From an uncultured Prevotella sp. (GTDB lineage: Bacteria > Bacteroidota > Bacteroidia > Bacteroidales > Bacteroidaceae), in NCBI GenBank assembly GCA_937889855.1, contig CALBYK010000133.1, forward strand, positions 1 through 23,053: a DNA stretch of 23,053 nt, given 5' to 3'. The stretch's first letter is position 1; each line of letters starts with the position of its first letter. The position numbers and the translations under genes are program-made. Below, piece by piece: positions 15,124-22,641 of the stretch. The notes beneath the pieces are model-generated. The model saw only the letters and a list, made by a program, of their open reading frames with translations, searched no databases and was not told the origin of the DNA.

Positions 15124-16191
15124 TTATTCATAGCGAGGACTTGTCCAGCCCTTTTGCGCTGTTACTTGAGTCTTGAACCATCCGTCCTCGTCTATCTCAA
15201 GCGGAGCCACGAACATAGGGCGGCGTGCATATCCGCTTTTCATCAAATCCTGACCCTGCTCAGTAGCGTTGTAGGCTACAAAGAGATGTGTTCCTGCCTC
15301 ATTGATGAAACCACGCATCGGATTTTCCGGATTGACTATCTCGGAGCCGCTGACAATGGCAGGCTCGCCAGTGCTGCCTGCTGTAAGGTCTGAGCCCGAG
15401 CGGTCTTTGTATGGACCTGTGATGGTTGAGGCCATTGCATAGTGTATCTCCTTGGAACCGCCATTGGCTACTGTCCCCATGAGATAGAAGCGAGAACTGC
15501 TTGCACGTACAATGGCAACATCGTCGAAAGCCTCTGAGGTTATCTTTATAGCGCTGCCGTTAAGTGTGGCACCAGAGTTCTTGTTGAGCTTGAGTTTCTG
15601 TATATATGTGCCGTCGTCTGTGGTGTAGCACAAATAGAAGTTGGTTGTAACAACGATGAAGAACGGGTTGCGAACACTGTTCTTGCCCATACTCTCGGCT
15701 GTAATCAATGTGCCGCGGTCGGTATATGGACCGGCTGCCGCTGTGGCTGAGGCTGCTCCAATGGCATTGCTGCCTTCAAGGGTGTAGAACATCCAATAAG
15801 TAGCGCCTGTGACGGTGCGGGCATAATCGATAGATAGAGAGTTGACGCGCCCCTCACCCCATGAGGGCGACTCTGCGAATGTGTCGTTGCCGGCATTCCA
15901 TGTCATCAGGTTGTTGGATGTAAGCGACTTGCAAATGTAAGTAAGACCTGGAGCCCACTGTGATGTTGCCGATACAGCGACAAACATACTTGCGCCCTTA
16001 ACTACTGAGCCAGCTTCAAGCGATGGTTCCCATACTGGGTTGCGGAAACTTGTATTCTCTGGATTCAGGCTGCCTTCCCATTTTATAGAGTCGATGCCGT
16101 CGCCCCCGTTGTCAGTGCAGCTTGTCATTGCCGTTGGTATGAGACATCCGGTAAACAGGGCTGCCATCAACATGTTCAATATCTTTTTCAT
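15124..16191 (-). CDS. Lipoprotein with degenerate GH43-like propeller, possible glycan-binding protein
   Basis: The start at 16191 is chosen because it yields a lipoprotein signal, MKKILNMLMAALFTG...TAMTSC, with the lipid-bearing Cys at residue 25; an upstream ATG at 16239 would add 16 polar residues. The mature protein (about 330 residues) has GH43-type repeats: FRNPVWEPS, SLTSNNLMTWN, TGPYKDR and FYLCYTTDDG. The catalytic positions look lost. The segment aligning with the general-base strand (usually DPSVVR) reads EAGSVVKG with no Asp, the modulator motif IDP is RNP, and the general-acid motif EGP is DVA (D224). The gene directly follows susD, where surface glycan-binding proteins are usually encoded. 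A non-catalytic, surface-anchored glycan binder derived from GH43 is therefore my reading; a divergent active enzyme is the alternative. Confidence 0.78.
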   Translation of the reverse strand: MKKILNMLMAALFTGCLIPTAMTSCTDNGGDGIDSIKWEGSLNPENTSFRNPVWEPSLEAGSVVKGASMFVAVSATSQWAPGLTYICKSLTSNNLMTWNAGNDTFAESPSWGEGRVNSLSIDYARTVTGATYWMFYTLEGSNAIGAASATAAAGPYTDRGTLITAESMGKNSVRNPFFIVVTTNFYLCYTTDDGTYIQKLKLNKNSGATLNGSAIKITSEAFDDVAIVRASSSRFYLMGTVANGGSKEIHYAMASTITGPYKDRSGSDLTAGSTGEPAIVSGSEIVNPENPMRGFINEAGTHLFVAYNATEQGQDLMKSGYARRPMFVAPLEIDEDGWFKTQVTAQKGWTSPRYE

Positions 16192-16264
16192 TGATGATTG
16201 TTTTTTAGTTTGCTGATTTTCTGTTTCTACTTTCTTCACTTCTTAACAGTGTTAGTGTCATAAC

Positions 16265-17884
16265 TTAGTAGCCAGGGTTTTGTGTGAGTCCCTTCCAAAG
16301 GTTGATTTCGTGGTTAGGAATCATCCACAGGTGGTTTTTCCCAACCTTGAAGTTAAGGAAGTCGGCATCACGTTCTGATATCTCGTTCACCTTGGCCTGG
16401 TCGTGGAGGTCGCCCCAACGGTCGAGATCATACCAGCGTGTACATTCGCCGCAAAGCTCTACAAGGCGCTCGTGCTTGATTTGGTTGAGCAGTGTCTCGT
16501 AATCGGTGAAGTCGGCAGCATTTAAGTCAGACATATTGACACGGCGGCGTACCTTGTTGATATACTCAACAGCAGTAGCCCTGTTTTCGCCAAGCTCGTT
16601 GAGTACCTCGGCATACATCAGGTATACATCGGCGAGACGTAGAACCCGGAAGTTGGCTCCAGACGAGTAGTCTTCCTTCTTGTTGTCGGTCTCAACACTT
16701 GTATACTTCTTCCAATAGCAAGCGTGGGGAAACTCGTTGTTGACATAGCCTTCTGTATTGCACCACTCCGGCCATGTCTTGCCGTAATAGTTGGCGGTAG
16801 CTGTTTGCGGTTCGGCTTCGTCATAATAGAACAAGGTGTGGAACTTTCGCATGTCGACGTTGCCGTCTTTGTCGCGCTCCTTGTTGAACTCGTCGAGCAG
16901 CCAGTCGCGTGCCGAACCGTCGTTCCATGCACCAGAGCCATCGCTAAGATAAAGGCCCAGAAACTTAGGACGCTGGTTGCCCACCTCGTTGCCGTTGATA
17001 AGTCCGTCCTTGAAGTTAATCTCGAATAACGACTCGGCGTTGTTCTCGTGCTCCTCTGTGAAGTTGTCCATCCAGTTGTCGCAGAGATGATATATGCCAA
17101 GTTTGAAGATATCTTCAATATTTGTCTTGGCTGCAACCCAGTATTGACGGGCAGCGTTGGCATCCTGGTTGGCACTATCCCAAGGACGATGGCACTTGAT
17201 GCCGGCAAGCTGCATGTTGCAGCGTGCCATCATACCGAGCGCGCCACCCTTGGTGACACGGCCTTTCTCTTCGCTTGGCCACGATTCGGGCAGCATTGTT
17301 GATGCCTTGCTGAAGTCTTCGAGAGCTTGCTTGAAGAGATCTTCCTGCGAACCTATCTCGCCATCGTCTTTAGAATTGGTATTGATAGGTCCTTTGCCGT
17401 AGATGCCGGCAATAGCCCAGTAGGCAAGACCGCGGATAAAATAGCCTTGACCGAGAATGCGGTCGGCCTCTTCCTTGTTGAAAAGGTCGTAGCCGTGGTC
17501 GGTCATGTTGTCGATGACCTGGTTGACATAGTAAACACTGTTGTACATAGCCTGCCAAGGAAGGCAGAGACCCTCGTTGCTGTCGTAGTTGTAGGCAGAT
17601 GCTACGAAGTTGGCATCGGCTTGGAACTCGGCGTTAGGGCTCTCGCTCCAACCCTCGTCGCTACGCAGAATCATATGTATCTGAAACCAACGGCTGAAGT
17701 ATCCCGGACGGCGCCAGGTGGAATAGGCAGCCGAGAGACCTTGCTCGAACTGGTCGGTTGTCTTCCAGAACGTATCGGCTGTTTCTTGGTTGGGGTCGGA
17801 TAGCGACAACCAGTCGTCGCTGCACGATGTAAATCCGAGTGTCAGCGCACCAGCCACCATTATTTTTGCTAATATATTTTTCAT
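16265..17884 (-). CDS. susD: SusD-like nutrient-binding outer-membrane lipoprotein
   Basis: 539 residues, normal for the RagB/SusD family. The signal peptide ends in a lipobox, LGFTSC, with the lipidated Cys at 21, followed by SDDWLSLSDPNQ as in most SusD proteins. Typical family segments are FWKTTDQFEQGLSAAY (TPR-like helices), GQGYFIRGLAYW, RVTKGGALGMMARCNMQLAG, the C-terminal FRVLRLADVYLMYAEVLNE, the INKVRRRV helix, IKHERLVELCGECTRWYDL and the ending LWKGLTQNPGY. SusD proteins sit as a lid on the SusC barrel at the cell surface and capture oligosaccharides. The gene starts 25 bp after susC ends, the standard arrangement. The sugar specificity cannot be read from the sequence. Confidence 0.97.
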   Translation of the reverse strand: MKNILAKIMVAGALTLGFTSCSDDWLSLSDPNQETADTFWKTTDQFEQGLSAAYSTWRRPGYFSRWFQIHMILRSDEGWSESPNAEFQADANFVASAYNYDSNEGLCLPWQAMYNSVYYVNQVIDNMTDHGYDLFNKEEADRILGQGYFIRGLAYWAIAGIYGKGPINTNSKDDGEIGSQEDLFKQALEDFSKASTMLPESWPSEEKGRVTKGGALGMMARCNMQLAGIKCHRPWDSANQDANAARQYWVAAKTNIEDIFKLGIYHLCDNWMDNFTEEHENNAESLFEINFKDGLINGNEVGNQRPKFLGLYLSDGSGAWNDGSARDWLLDEFNKERDKDGNVDMRKFHTLFYYDEAEPQTATANYYGKTWPEWCNTEGYVNNEFPHACYWKKYTSVETDNKKEDYSSGANFRVLRLADVYLMYAEVLNELGENRATAVEYINKVRRRVNMSDLNAADFTDYETLLNQIKHERLVELCGECTRWYDLDRWGDLHDQAKVNEISERDADFLNFKVGKNHLWMIPNHEINLWKGLTQNPGY

Positions 17885-17909
17885 ATTGATGTTTCTTTTC
17901 GTGAGTTGA

Positions 17910-20900
17910 TTAGAATGTTACTTGCAATCCGAAGTTAAGCTGTCGCGAAGACGGATACTGGCCTGAGTCGATGCCTTGAGCGTAAACGTAGGTGCAAATG
18001 ATATCCGGGTCGTAGCCCTTATAACCAGTGAATGTCACGAGATTTGTACCGCTGACATAAGCACGCAACTTCTGCAGATTGAGTGTCTTGGCAATAGATT
18101 GCGGCAATGTGTAGCCAAGCTGCACATTCTTCAGACGGAAGTAGGTGCCACTTTCAAGAAAGCGGTCGCTTGCCTTGTTGTTGTCTGTCGAGTTGGCATA
18201 CATACGCGGGTACTTGTTTGACGGATTGTCCCATGTCCAAGGACTAACGTCTGCCGGAATGTTGTCGACGTTGAAGTTGAGCGTATTGGCACGTACCTGA
18301 TTGTATATCTTGTTGCCAAATTTGCCTGCCCAAAACATATTGAAGTCGAAGTTCTTCCATGCCAATGACATGTTGAAGCCAAGCTCAAACTTTGGCAGTG
18401 GGCTTCCGCACCAGTCCTTGTCTGTATCGTCAATCTGTCCGTCGCCGTTGACATCAACATAGCGTATGTCACCTGGTTGGGCATTAGGCTGCACCACCTT
18501 TACTGTTCCATCCTTGAGAGTGGTGGTGTTGTTGTATACCTCGTCCATCGACTGGAAGATACCGTCTGTCTTTAGTAGGTAGAAGTCGGATATAGAGCGT
18601 CCCACCTCTGTACGTGTGTAGCCCTCCTGCACGTAGGCATCGCCCATTTTCAACACCTTATTGCGCAAGGTCGAGAGATTGGCGCTGACGTTGTAGTCGA
18701 AGTCGCCAATGTGGTCGTGCCACCCGAGTGTAAGTTCAAAGCCCTGGTTGCGCATCTCGCCATAGTTGGTCCAAAGGGTTGAGACACCGGTTGCCCACGC
18801 CTGAGGAACATTGAGAAGAAGGTCTGTCGATTTGGCGTAGAACCACTCAAGCGAGCCAAACAGACGACTGTTGAACAATCCGAAGTCAATACCTATATTT
18901 GTAGTTGTCTTTGTCTCCCAACCAAGGTTCACATTAACCTTTGCTGTCTGTGTGGCTCCATAATGTATATTCTCGCTACCTGAAGGACCAAATATTGCAT
19001 ACAGACCTTCGTATGGACCTGAGTGGTCGATAGACGGGATGTAGCTATAATTGCCCAACGACTGCATGTCGCCCACCTTGCCACAGCTTGCACGCAGCTT
19101 GAGGTTGTCTACAATATGCTTGACCGGTTCCCAGAATCGCTCCTCAGACACGCGCCAGCCCAACGACAATGACGGGAAGTAGCCACGGCGATTGTTGGGG
19201 CCAAACTTCGAGCTGCCGTCTGAGCGGAAGTTGAACTGAATGAGGTAGCGCTCAGCATAATTATAGTCAAGACGCCCGATATACGAGAGTTGTCTGCGCT
19301 CTTGCTCCGAACCTTGCATGTCGTTCTGTTTGCCTACGAGGTCTATTTCCCATAATCCCGGCACTTGCTGGTTGTAGCCCTGGTTTTGCAGCCAATGCCA
19401 GTTCACATCTTCGGCTGTATGTCCTATCAGGGCGGTGATGTGGTGCTTGCCGAAAATGTTGTCGTAAGTAAGCGTATTTTCAATAAGTGTTGTGATGCGT
19501 TGGTCGCGGTTGTCGGTGAGAACGTCGTCGTAGCGGGTTTCTCCTGAAGCCATTCGCATAGTGTAGCAATGGTTGATGTCCTTGTTGCGGCCAAACCATG
19601 CATCTACTCCGACATTGAGCTTATATGTAAGGTGCTTTATTGGCTTAATCTCTACAAATCCGTTGGCTATGACTCGGTTGTTTACATTCAGCCCTTCGTA
19701 TGATTTCTGTATGGCTACAGGATTGCTCGAATAGGTAGGGAAGTCTGCGCTGCCATAACCAAATCCTCCTTTTCCCGACGGTTCGTCCGGGTTGTATACG
19801 GGGATGACAGAGGGCATTGCCAGAGCATTCGCAAACGAACCAGAATTGGTTTCGTGGTTAATGGCATGCTGGAAGGTAGAGTTTACACCTATCTTTAATA
19901 TGCCGTAGGTGGCATCACTGTTGAGTCGGGCAGTGAAGCGCTTGTATTCCGGACCCTCCATAACACCGGTCTGATCCATATATCCAGCCCCAAGAGCAAA
20001 GTTCACGTTGTCCGAACCTTGCGTGTACATCATGTTGTAGTCTTGGGTAAAGCCAGTCTTGAATACTGCTTTTTGCCAATCGGTATTAGGTATGTATTTT
20101 CCGATGTTTTGTGTGGCAAAGGTCTTGCCCGGCCATGCAGTATTGGCGTTGAGATAGGCTTGCTCGTTGTAATACATAAAGTCAGCGGCGTTCATCATGT
20201 CTATCTTCTTAGGCATGTCGGCTACACTGAACGTTGCAGACATATCGAGGCTTGGTTTGCCCTTCTTGCCTTTCTTTGTAGTTATAAGTATGACACCGTT
20301 GGCACCGCGTGCTCCATAAATGGCTGCGGCAGAAGCATCCTTTAATACCTGCATCGACTCAATCTCGGTAGGATTAAGATTGTTGACATCGTTTACAATC
20401 ATTCCGTCAAGAACGTAGAGAGGGCCTACTGTGTTGAATGAGCCCACACCACGAATCATCACGTTGCTCATTGCGCCAGGCTGGCTTGTTGTTGAAACCG
20501 AAACGCCAGGAACCTGACCTTGCAACATCTCATATATATTGGTGGCTGCTGTTTTCTTGGCCTCTTTCATATCAACAACACCTACTGCGCCAGTGAGGTC
20601 GGCTTTGCGTTGTGTTCCGTAGCCAATGACAACCACTTCACCAAGGTCGTTTTCCATTGTTTTCATTCCGACATTGACAACTTTGCGTCCGTCAATAGTT
20701 ATGTCGGTATCGTTGTATCCGACATAAGAGAAACGCAGACGCTCCTTGTCAGATGCTTCAATGGAGTAATTGCCGTCGATGTCGGTCACTGCCATTTTCT
20801 TGCTTCCAAGCGAGCGAATGGTAACACCTATAAGAGGTTCACCCGTAGTGGCATCTTTTACCTGACCCTTAACGCTCTGTGCTGATACCGACAACGGAAC

Positions 20901-20954
20901 GGAAATGAGACCGGACAACAAAAGTGCCTTCCACATTTTTGTCTCTTTATTCAT
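17910..20954 (-). CDS. susC: SusC-like TonB-dependent oligosaccharide transporter
   Basis: 1014 residues. The signal peptide is MWKALLLSGLISVPLSVSAQ preceded by MNKETK; the ATG at 20936 (residue 7) is an equally good start. Residues 27-100 form the carboxypeptidase D regulatory-like domain (VKGQVKDATTGEPLIGVTIR). A TonB-box-like segment DLGEVVVIGYGTQ lies at 103-115. The plug spans about 116-230 with the SusC signature segments LQGQVPGVSV, IRGVGSFN, PLYVLDGMIV and KDASAAAIYGARGANGVILI. The rest is a 22-strand barrel ending LNFGLQVTF with a terminal Phe. It imports oligosaccharides across the outer membrane with SusD, powered by TonB-ExbBD. First gene of the locus, so the presumed target of the HTCS. 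There is no N-terminal sigma-interaction (STN) domain, consistent with HTCS control and not anti-sigma control. Confidence 0.98.
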   Translation of the reverse strand: MNKETKMWKALLLSGLISVPLSVSAQSVKGQVKDATTGEPLIGVTIRSLGSKKMAVTDIDGNYSIEASDKERLRFSYVGYNDTDITIDGRKVVNVGMKTMENDLGEVVVIGYGTQRKADLTGAVGVVDMKEAKKTAATNIYEMLQGQVPGVSVSTTSQPGAMSNVMIRGVGSFNTVGPLYVLDGMIVNDVNNLNPTEIESMQVLKDASAAAIYGARGANGVILITTKKGKKGKPSLDMSATFSVADMPKKIDMMNAADFMYYNEQAYLNANTAWPGKTFATQNIGKYIPNTDWQKAVFKTGFTQDYNMMYTQGSDNVNFALGAGYMDQTGVMEGPEYKRFTARLNSDATYGILKIGVNSTFQHAINHETNSGSFANALAMPSVIPVYNPDEPSGKGGFGYGSADFPTYSSNPVAIQKSYEGLNVNNRVIANGFVEIKPIKHLTYKLNVGVDAWFGRNKDINHCYTMRMASGETRYDDVLTDNRDQRITTLIENTLTYDNIFGKHHITALIGHTAEDVNWHWLQNQGYNQQVPGLWEIDLVGKQNDMQGSEQERRQLSYIGRLDYNYAERYLIQFNFRSDGSSKFGPNNRRGYFPSLSLGWRVSEERFWEPVKHIVDNLKLRASCGKVGDMQSLGNYSYIPSIDHSGPYEGLYAIFGPSGSENIHYGATQTAKVNVNLGWETKTTTNIGIDFGLFNSRLFGSLEWFYAKSTDLLLNVPQAWATGVSTLWTNYGEMRNQGFELTLGWHDHIGDFDYNVSANLSTLRNKVLKMGDAYVQEGYTRTEVGRSISDFYLLKTDGIFQSMDEVYNNTTTLKDGTVKVVQPNAQPGDIRYVDVNGDGQIDDTDKDWCGSPLPKFELGFNMSLAWKNFDFNMFWAGKFGNKIYNQVRANTLNFNVDNIPADVSPWTWDNPSNKYPRMYANSTDNNKASDRFLESGTYFRLKNVQLGYTLPQSIAKTLNLQKLRAYVSGTNLVTFTGYKGYDPDIICTYVYAQGIDSGQYPSSRQLNFGLQVTF

Positions 20955-21237
20955 ACGTTTTTGGTTTTAATTAATAGGTTTTCTTAAATTTCCTGCCGCA
21001 AAATTAAATGTTACATTTTTATAGAAATGAAAAAATCGGGCATATAAATAGAAATAATGAACCATACAAGCACTATTTTGTAGTATTGAGCCAATTTAAT
21101 ATTAGAATGGTTCGATATTACAAGAAAAATATTGATAACGATAATAGTCATTATGTCTATTTTGTGTACTTTTGTATACATATATATTAAACCATAACCA
21201 AAGCTCTAAAAAACAATAATAACATAAATATTTAACT
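20955..21237. promoter_or_regulatory. Divergent PUL control region
   Basis: A 283-bp AT-rich region between susC (left) and the esterase gene (right). On the minus strand TAATTTTG at 20999-21006 is a -7 box about 45 bases before susC, with no TTTG at the -33 position, as expected of an activator-dependent promoter. On the plus strand TACTTTTG at 21167-21174 is a -7 candidate for the esterase gene, again without a good -33. An inverted pair GAACCAT (21059-21065) and ATGGTTC (21107-21113) and repeated ATATTA (21099-21104 and 21115-21120) lie between and are candidate HTCS binding sites. No ORF in it looks real. Confidence 0.5.
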
Positions 21238-22083
21238 ATGCCCAAATCATTGTTATCATCAAAAATGTCTGCTCGAATCGCAGTGTTCGTCCTTTCAATT
21301 ATTGTGCTCTCTGTCAATTGTATGGCGCAGAGCAAGCGTGATGCCTATACTACGATAGAAAACATAAGCTACAAGGACACCGGCATATCCAACCCATATA
21401 TAACTGAACGTTGTAAACTGGATGTCTACTCTTGCGATACTCTAAAAAATGCTCCAGTTGTGGTGTGGTTTCATGGAGGAGGCTTGACAAGTGGCTCAAA
21501 GTACATACCCGATGAGTTGAGAGGCAAGGGTATTGTTGTTGTTGCTGTTAATTATCGTCTACTGCCACGTGTAAAGATTGACGAGTGTCTGGATGATTGT
21601 GCTGCCGCTGTGGCGTGGGTGTTTGCCAATATATCCCGTTATGGAGGCAGTGCAAAGCGAATTTTCTTGTCGGGTCATTCTGCAGGTGGATACATAACAG
21701 CGATGCTCGGTCTCGACAAACAATGGCTGTCATATTATGGGGTGGATGCCGACAGCATAAGGGCTCTCGTTCCGTTTAGCGGACAGATGATAAGCCATTT
21801 TGCTTATCGTGACATGAATGGTATTGGCAATCTGCAACCACTTGTAGACAAATATGCGCCTCTCTTTCATGTACGCTCCAACTGTCCTCCTATAATGCTC
21901 ATTACGGGTGATGCCGAATCCGAACTCTTTGGCCGTTATGAAGAGAATGCTTATATGTGGCGTATGTTGAAACTGTGTGGACACACTGAAACATTCATAT
22001 ACAAGATAGACGGTCATGACCATGGGGCAATGTGCCATCCTGCATTTCATATATTGCTGCAAGCAATTGACAAATATCGTTAG
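21238..22083 (+). CDS. Exported alpha/beta-hydrolase esterase
   Basis: 281 residues, transcribed away from susC. The signal peptide covers about residues 10-30 (ARIAVFVLSIIVLSVNCMA); an in-frame ATG at 21265 (residue 10) may be the true start. It has the elements of the carboxylesterase / BD-FAE-like serine hydrolases: oxyanion-hole motif WFHGGG (77-82), VNYRLLP (104-110), nucleophile elbow SGHSAGG with S148, and LITGDAESE with the probable acid D225. GHDHG (259-263) carries the probable catalytic His, H260 or H262. Such enzymes remove acetyl, feruloyl or other acyl groups. Facing the PUL promoter region suggests it is part of the same regulon, acting on ester decorations of the imported glycan in the periplasm; this is inferred from position only. 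No terminator was found directly after it. Confidence 0.88.
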   Translation: MPKSLLSSKMSARIAVFVLSIIVLSVNCMAQSKRDAYTTIENISYKDTGISNPYITERCKLDVYSCDTLKNAPVVVWFHGGGLTSGSKYIPDELRGKGIVVVAVNYRLLPRVKIDECLDDCAAAVAWVFANISRYGGSAKRIFLSGHSAGGYITAMLGLDKQWLSYYGVDADSIRALVPFSGQMISHFAYRDMNGIGNLQPLVDKYAPLFHVRSNCPPIMLITGDAESELFGRYEENAYMWRMLKLCGHTETFIYKIDGHDHGAMCHPAFHILLQAIDKYR

Positions 22084-22175
22084 GTGCAAAGATTCACGTC
22101 AATTTCATTTTGTAAGTTCCATACATCTATATTTGTGTTCTTTTTGTCTTTTATTTAGAAAAAACTGTAATTAAA

Positions 22176-22205
22176 TTTGTTCGGGGGGGAATTTTTCTAT
22201 ATTTG
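22176..22205 (+). promoter_or_regulatory. Candidate promoter with G7 tract in the spacer
   Basis: TTTG at 22176-22179 and TATATTTG at 22198-22205 fit the Bacteroidota -33 and -7 boxes, but the spacer is 18 bases, one less than the usual 19-21. The spacer contains seven consecutive G (22183-22189). A second TATATTTG lies 70 bases upstream (22128-22135) with a poorly spaced TTTG. The promoter points toward the DUF3575-type gene, about 430 bases away. Confidence 0.45.
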
Positions 22206-22637
22206 CAATCGAAGAACAGTTGTAACACAGATTACAATCTAAATTGCCATCGCTTTACACGTAAAAAAGAGTGGCACTGACGACAACAATCTACTTACTC
22301 TACATTCTTTCTACTCTAAGTAACGCTATAAGAAAAACTTGGTATTAAAATTCCATGTTTGATTTGTCTTCCTTGTAAAAAAGACTTTTTTGACGTGAAA
22401 CTTTTTGACTTGCGATTTTTATTTGTTGCACATATTGGAATAGACAAACAAAAATCAGTCTTTCACTGACGGCCATAACACCTGGATGTGATGAAAGGGA
22501 GGAAAAAGCACAGAAGCATCAGGCTATGGTCTGGATTGTTCGACCGATGAGAAAGAGCTAAAAATCAACTTAAGTGACATTTCTGCAGTTACGTCCATGA
22601 CATGGGCGCGACAGGGACGAAGTGTACCTAAACGAAA
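22206..22637 (+). other. Long leader region before the DUF3575-type gene
   Basis: About 430 bases without a recognised gene. It holds an interrupted inverted repeat, TTGTAA (22220-22225) and TTACAA (22232-22237), flanked by GCAAT (22205-22209) and ATTGC (22243-22247). It also holds a short palindrome AAAAAAGACTTTTTT (22377-22391), a 5-bp hairpin TCAGT-CTTTC-ACTGA (22455-22469), and several tiny reading frames, one of which runs into the next gene. If the promoter at 22176-22205 is used, this is the 5' untranslated region. The 92 bases from 22084 to 22175, also non-coding, hold only the second -7-like box. Confidence 0.4.
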
Positions 22638-22641
22638 ATGA
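22597..22641 (+). CDS. Possible 14-residue leader peptide overlapping the next start
   Basis: ATG at 22597 opens MTWARQGRSVPKRK and stops at TGA 22639-22641, overlapping the ATG of the DUF3575-type gene in an ATGA arrangement. Such an overlap allows translational coupling. The peptide is short and basic and could equally be chance. Confidence 0.2.
   Translation: MTWARQGRSVPKRK

Noticed and set aside
15090..15131. N-terminal extension of the FG-GAP protein (MNKKNKPITKNKTI)
   Set aside because: It puts 14 polar residues in front of a normal signal peptide and overlaps the preceding gene; the inner ATG at 15089 is more plausible.
16192..16239. N-terminal extension of the pseudo-GH43 lipoprotein (MKKVETENQQTKKQSS)
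   Set aside because: It would place 16 polar residues before a standard lipoprotein signal; the ATG at 16191 is preferred.
22084..22637. An invertible promoter flanked by long inverted repeats, as is common before Bacteroidales surface loci
   Set aside because: Only short arms (5-7 bases) were found, and no recombinase gene is present in the window; nothing resembles a recombination site of the expected length.
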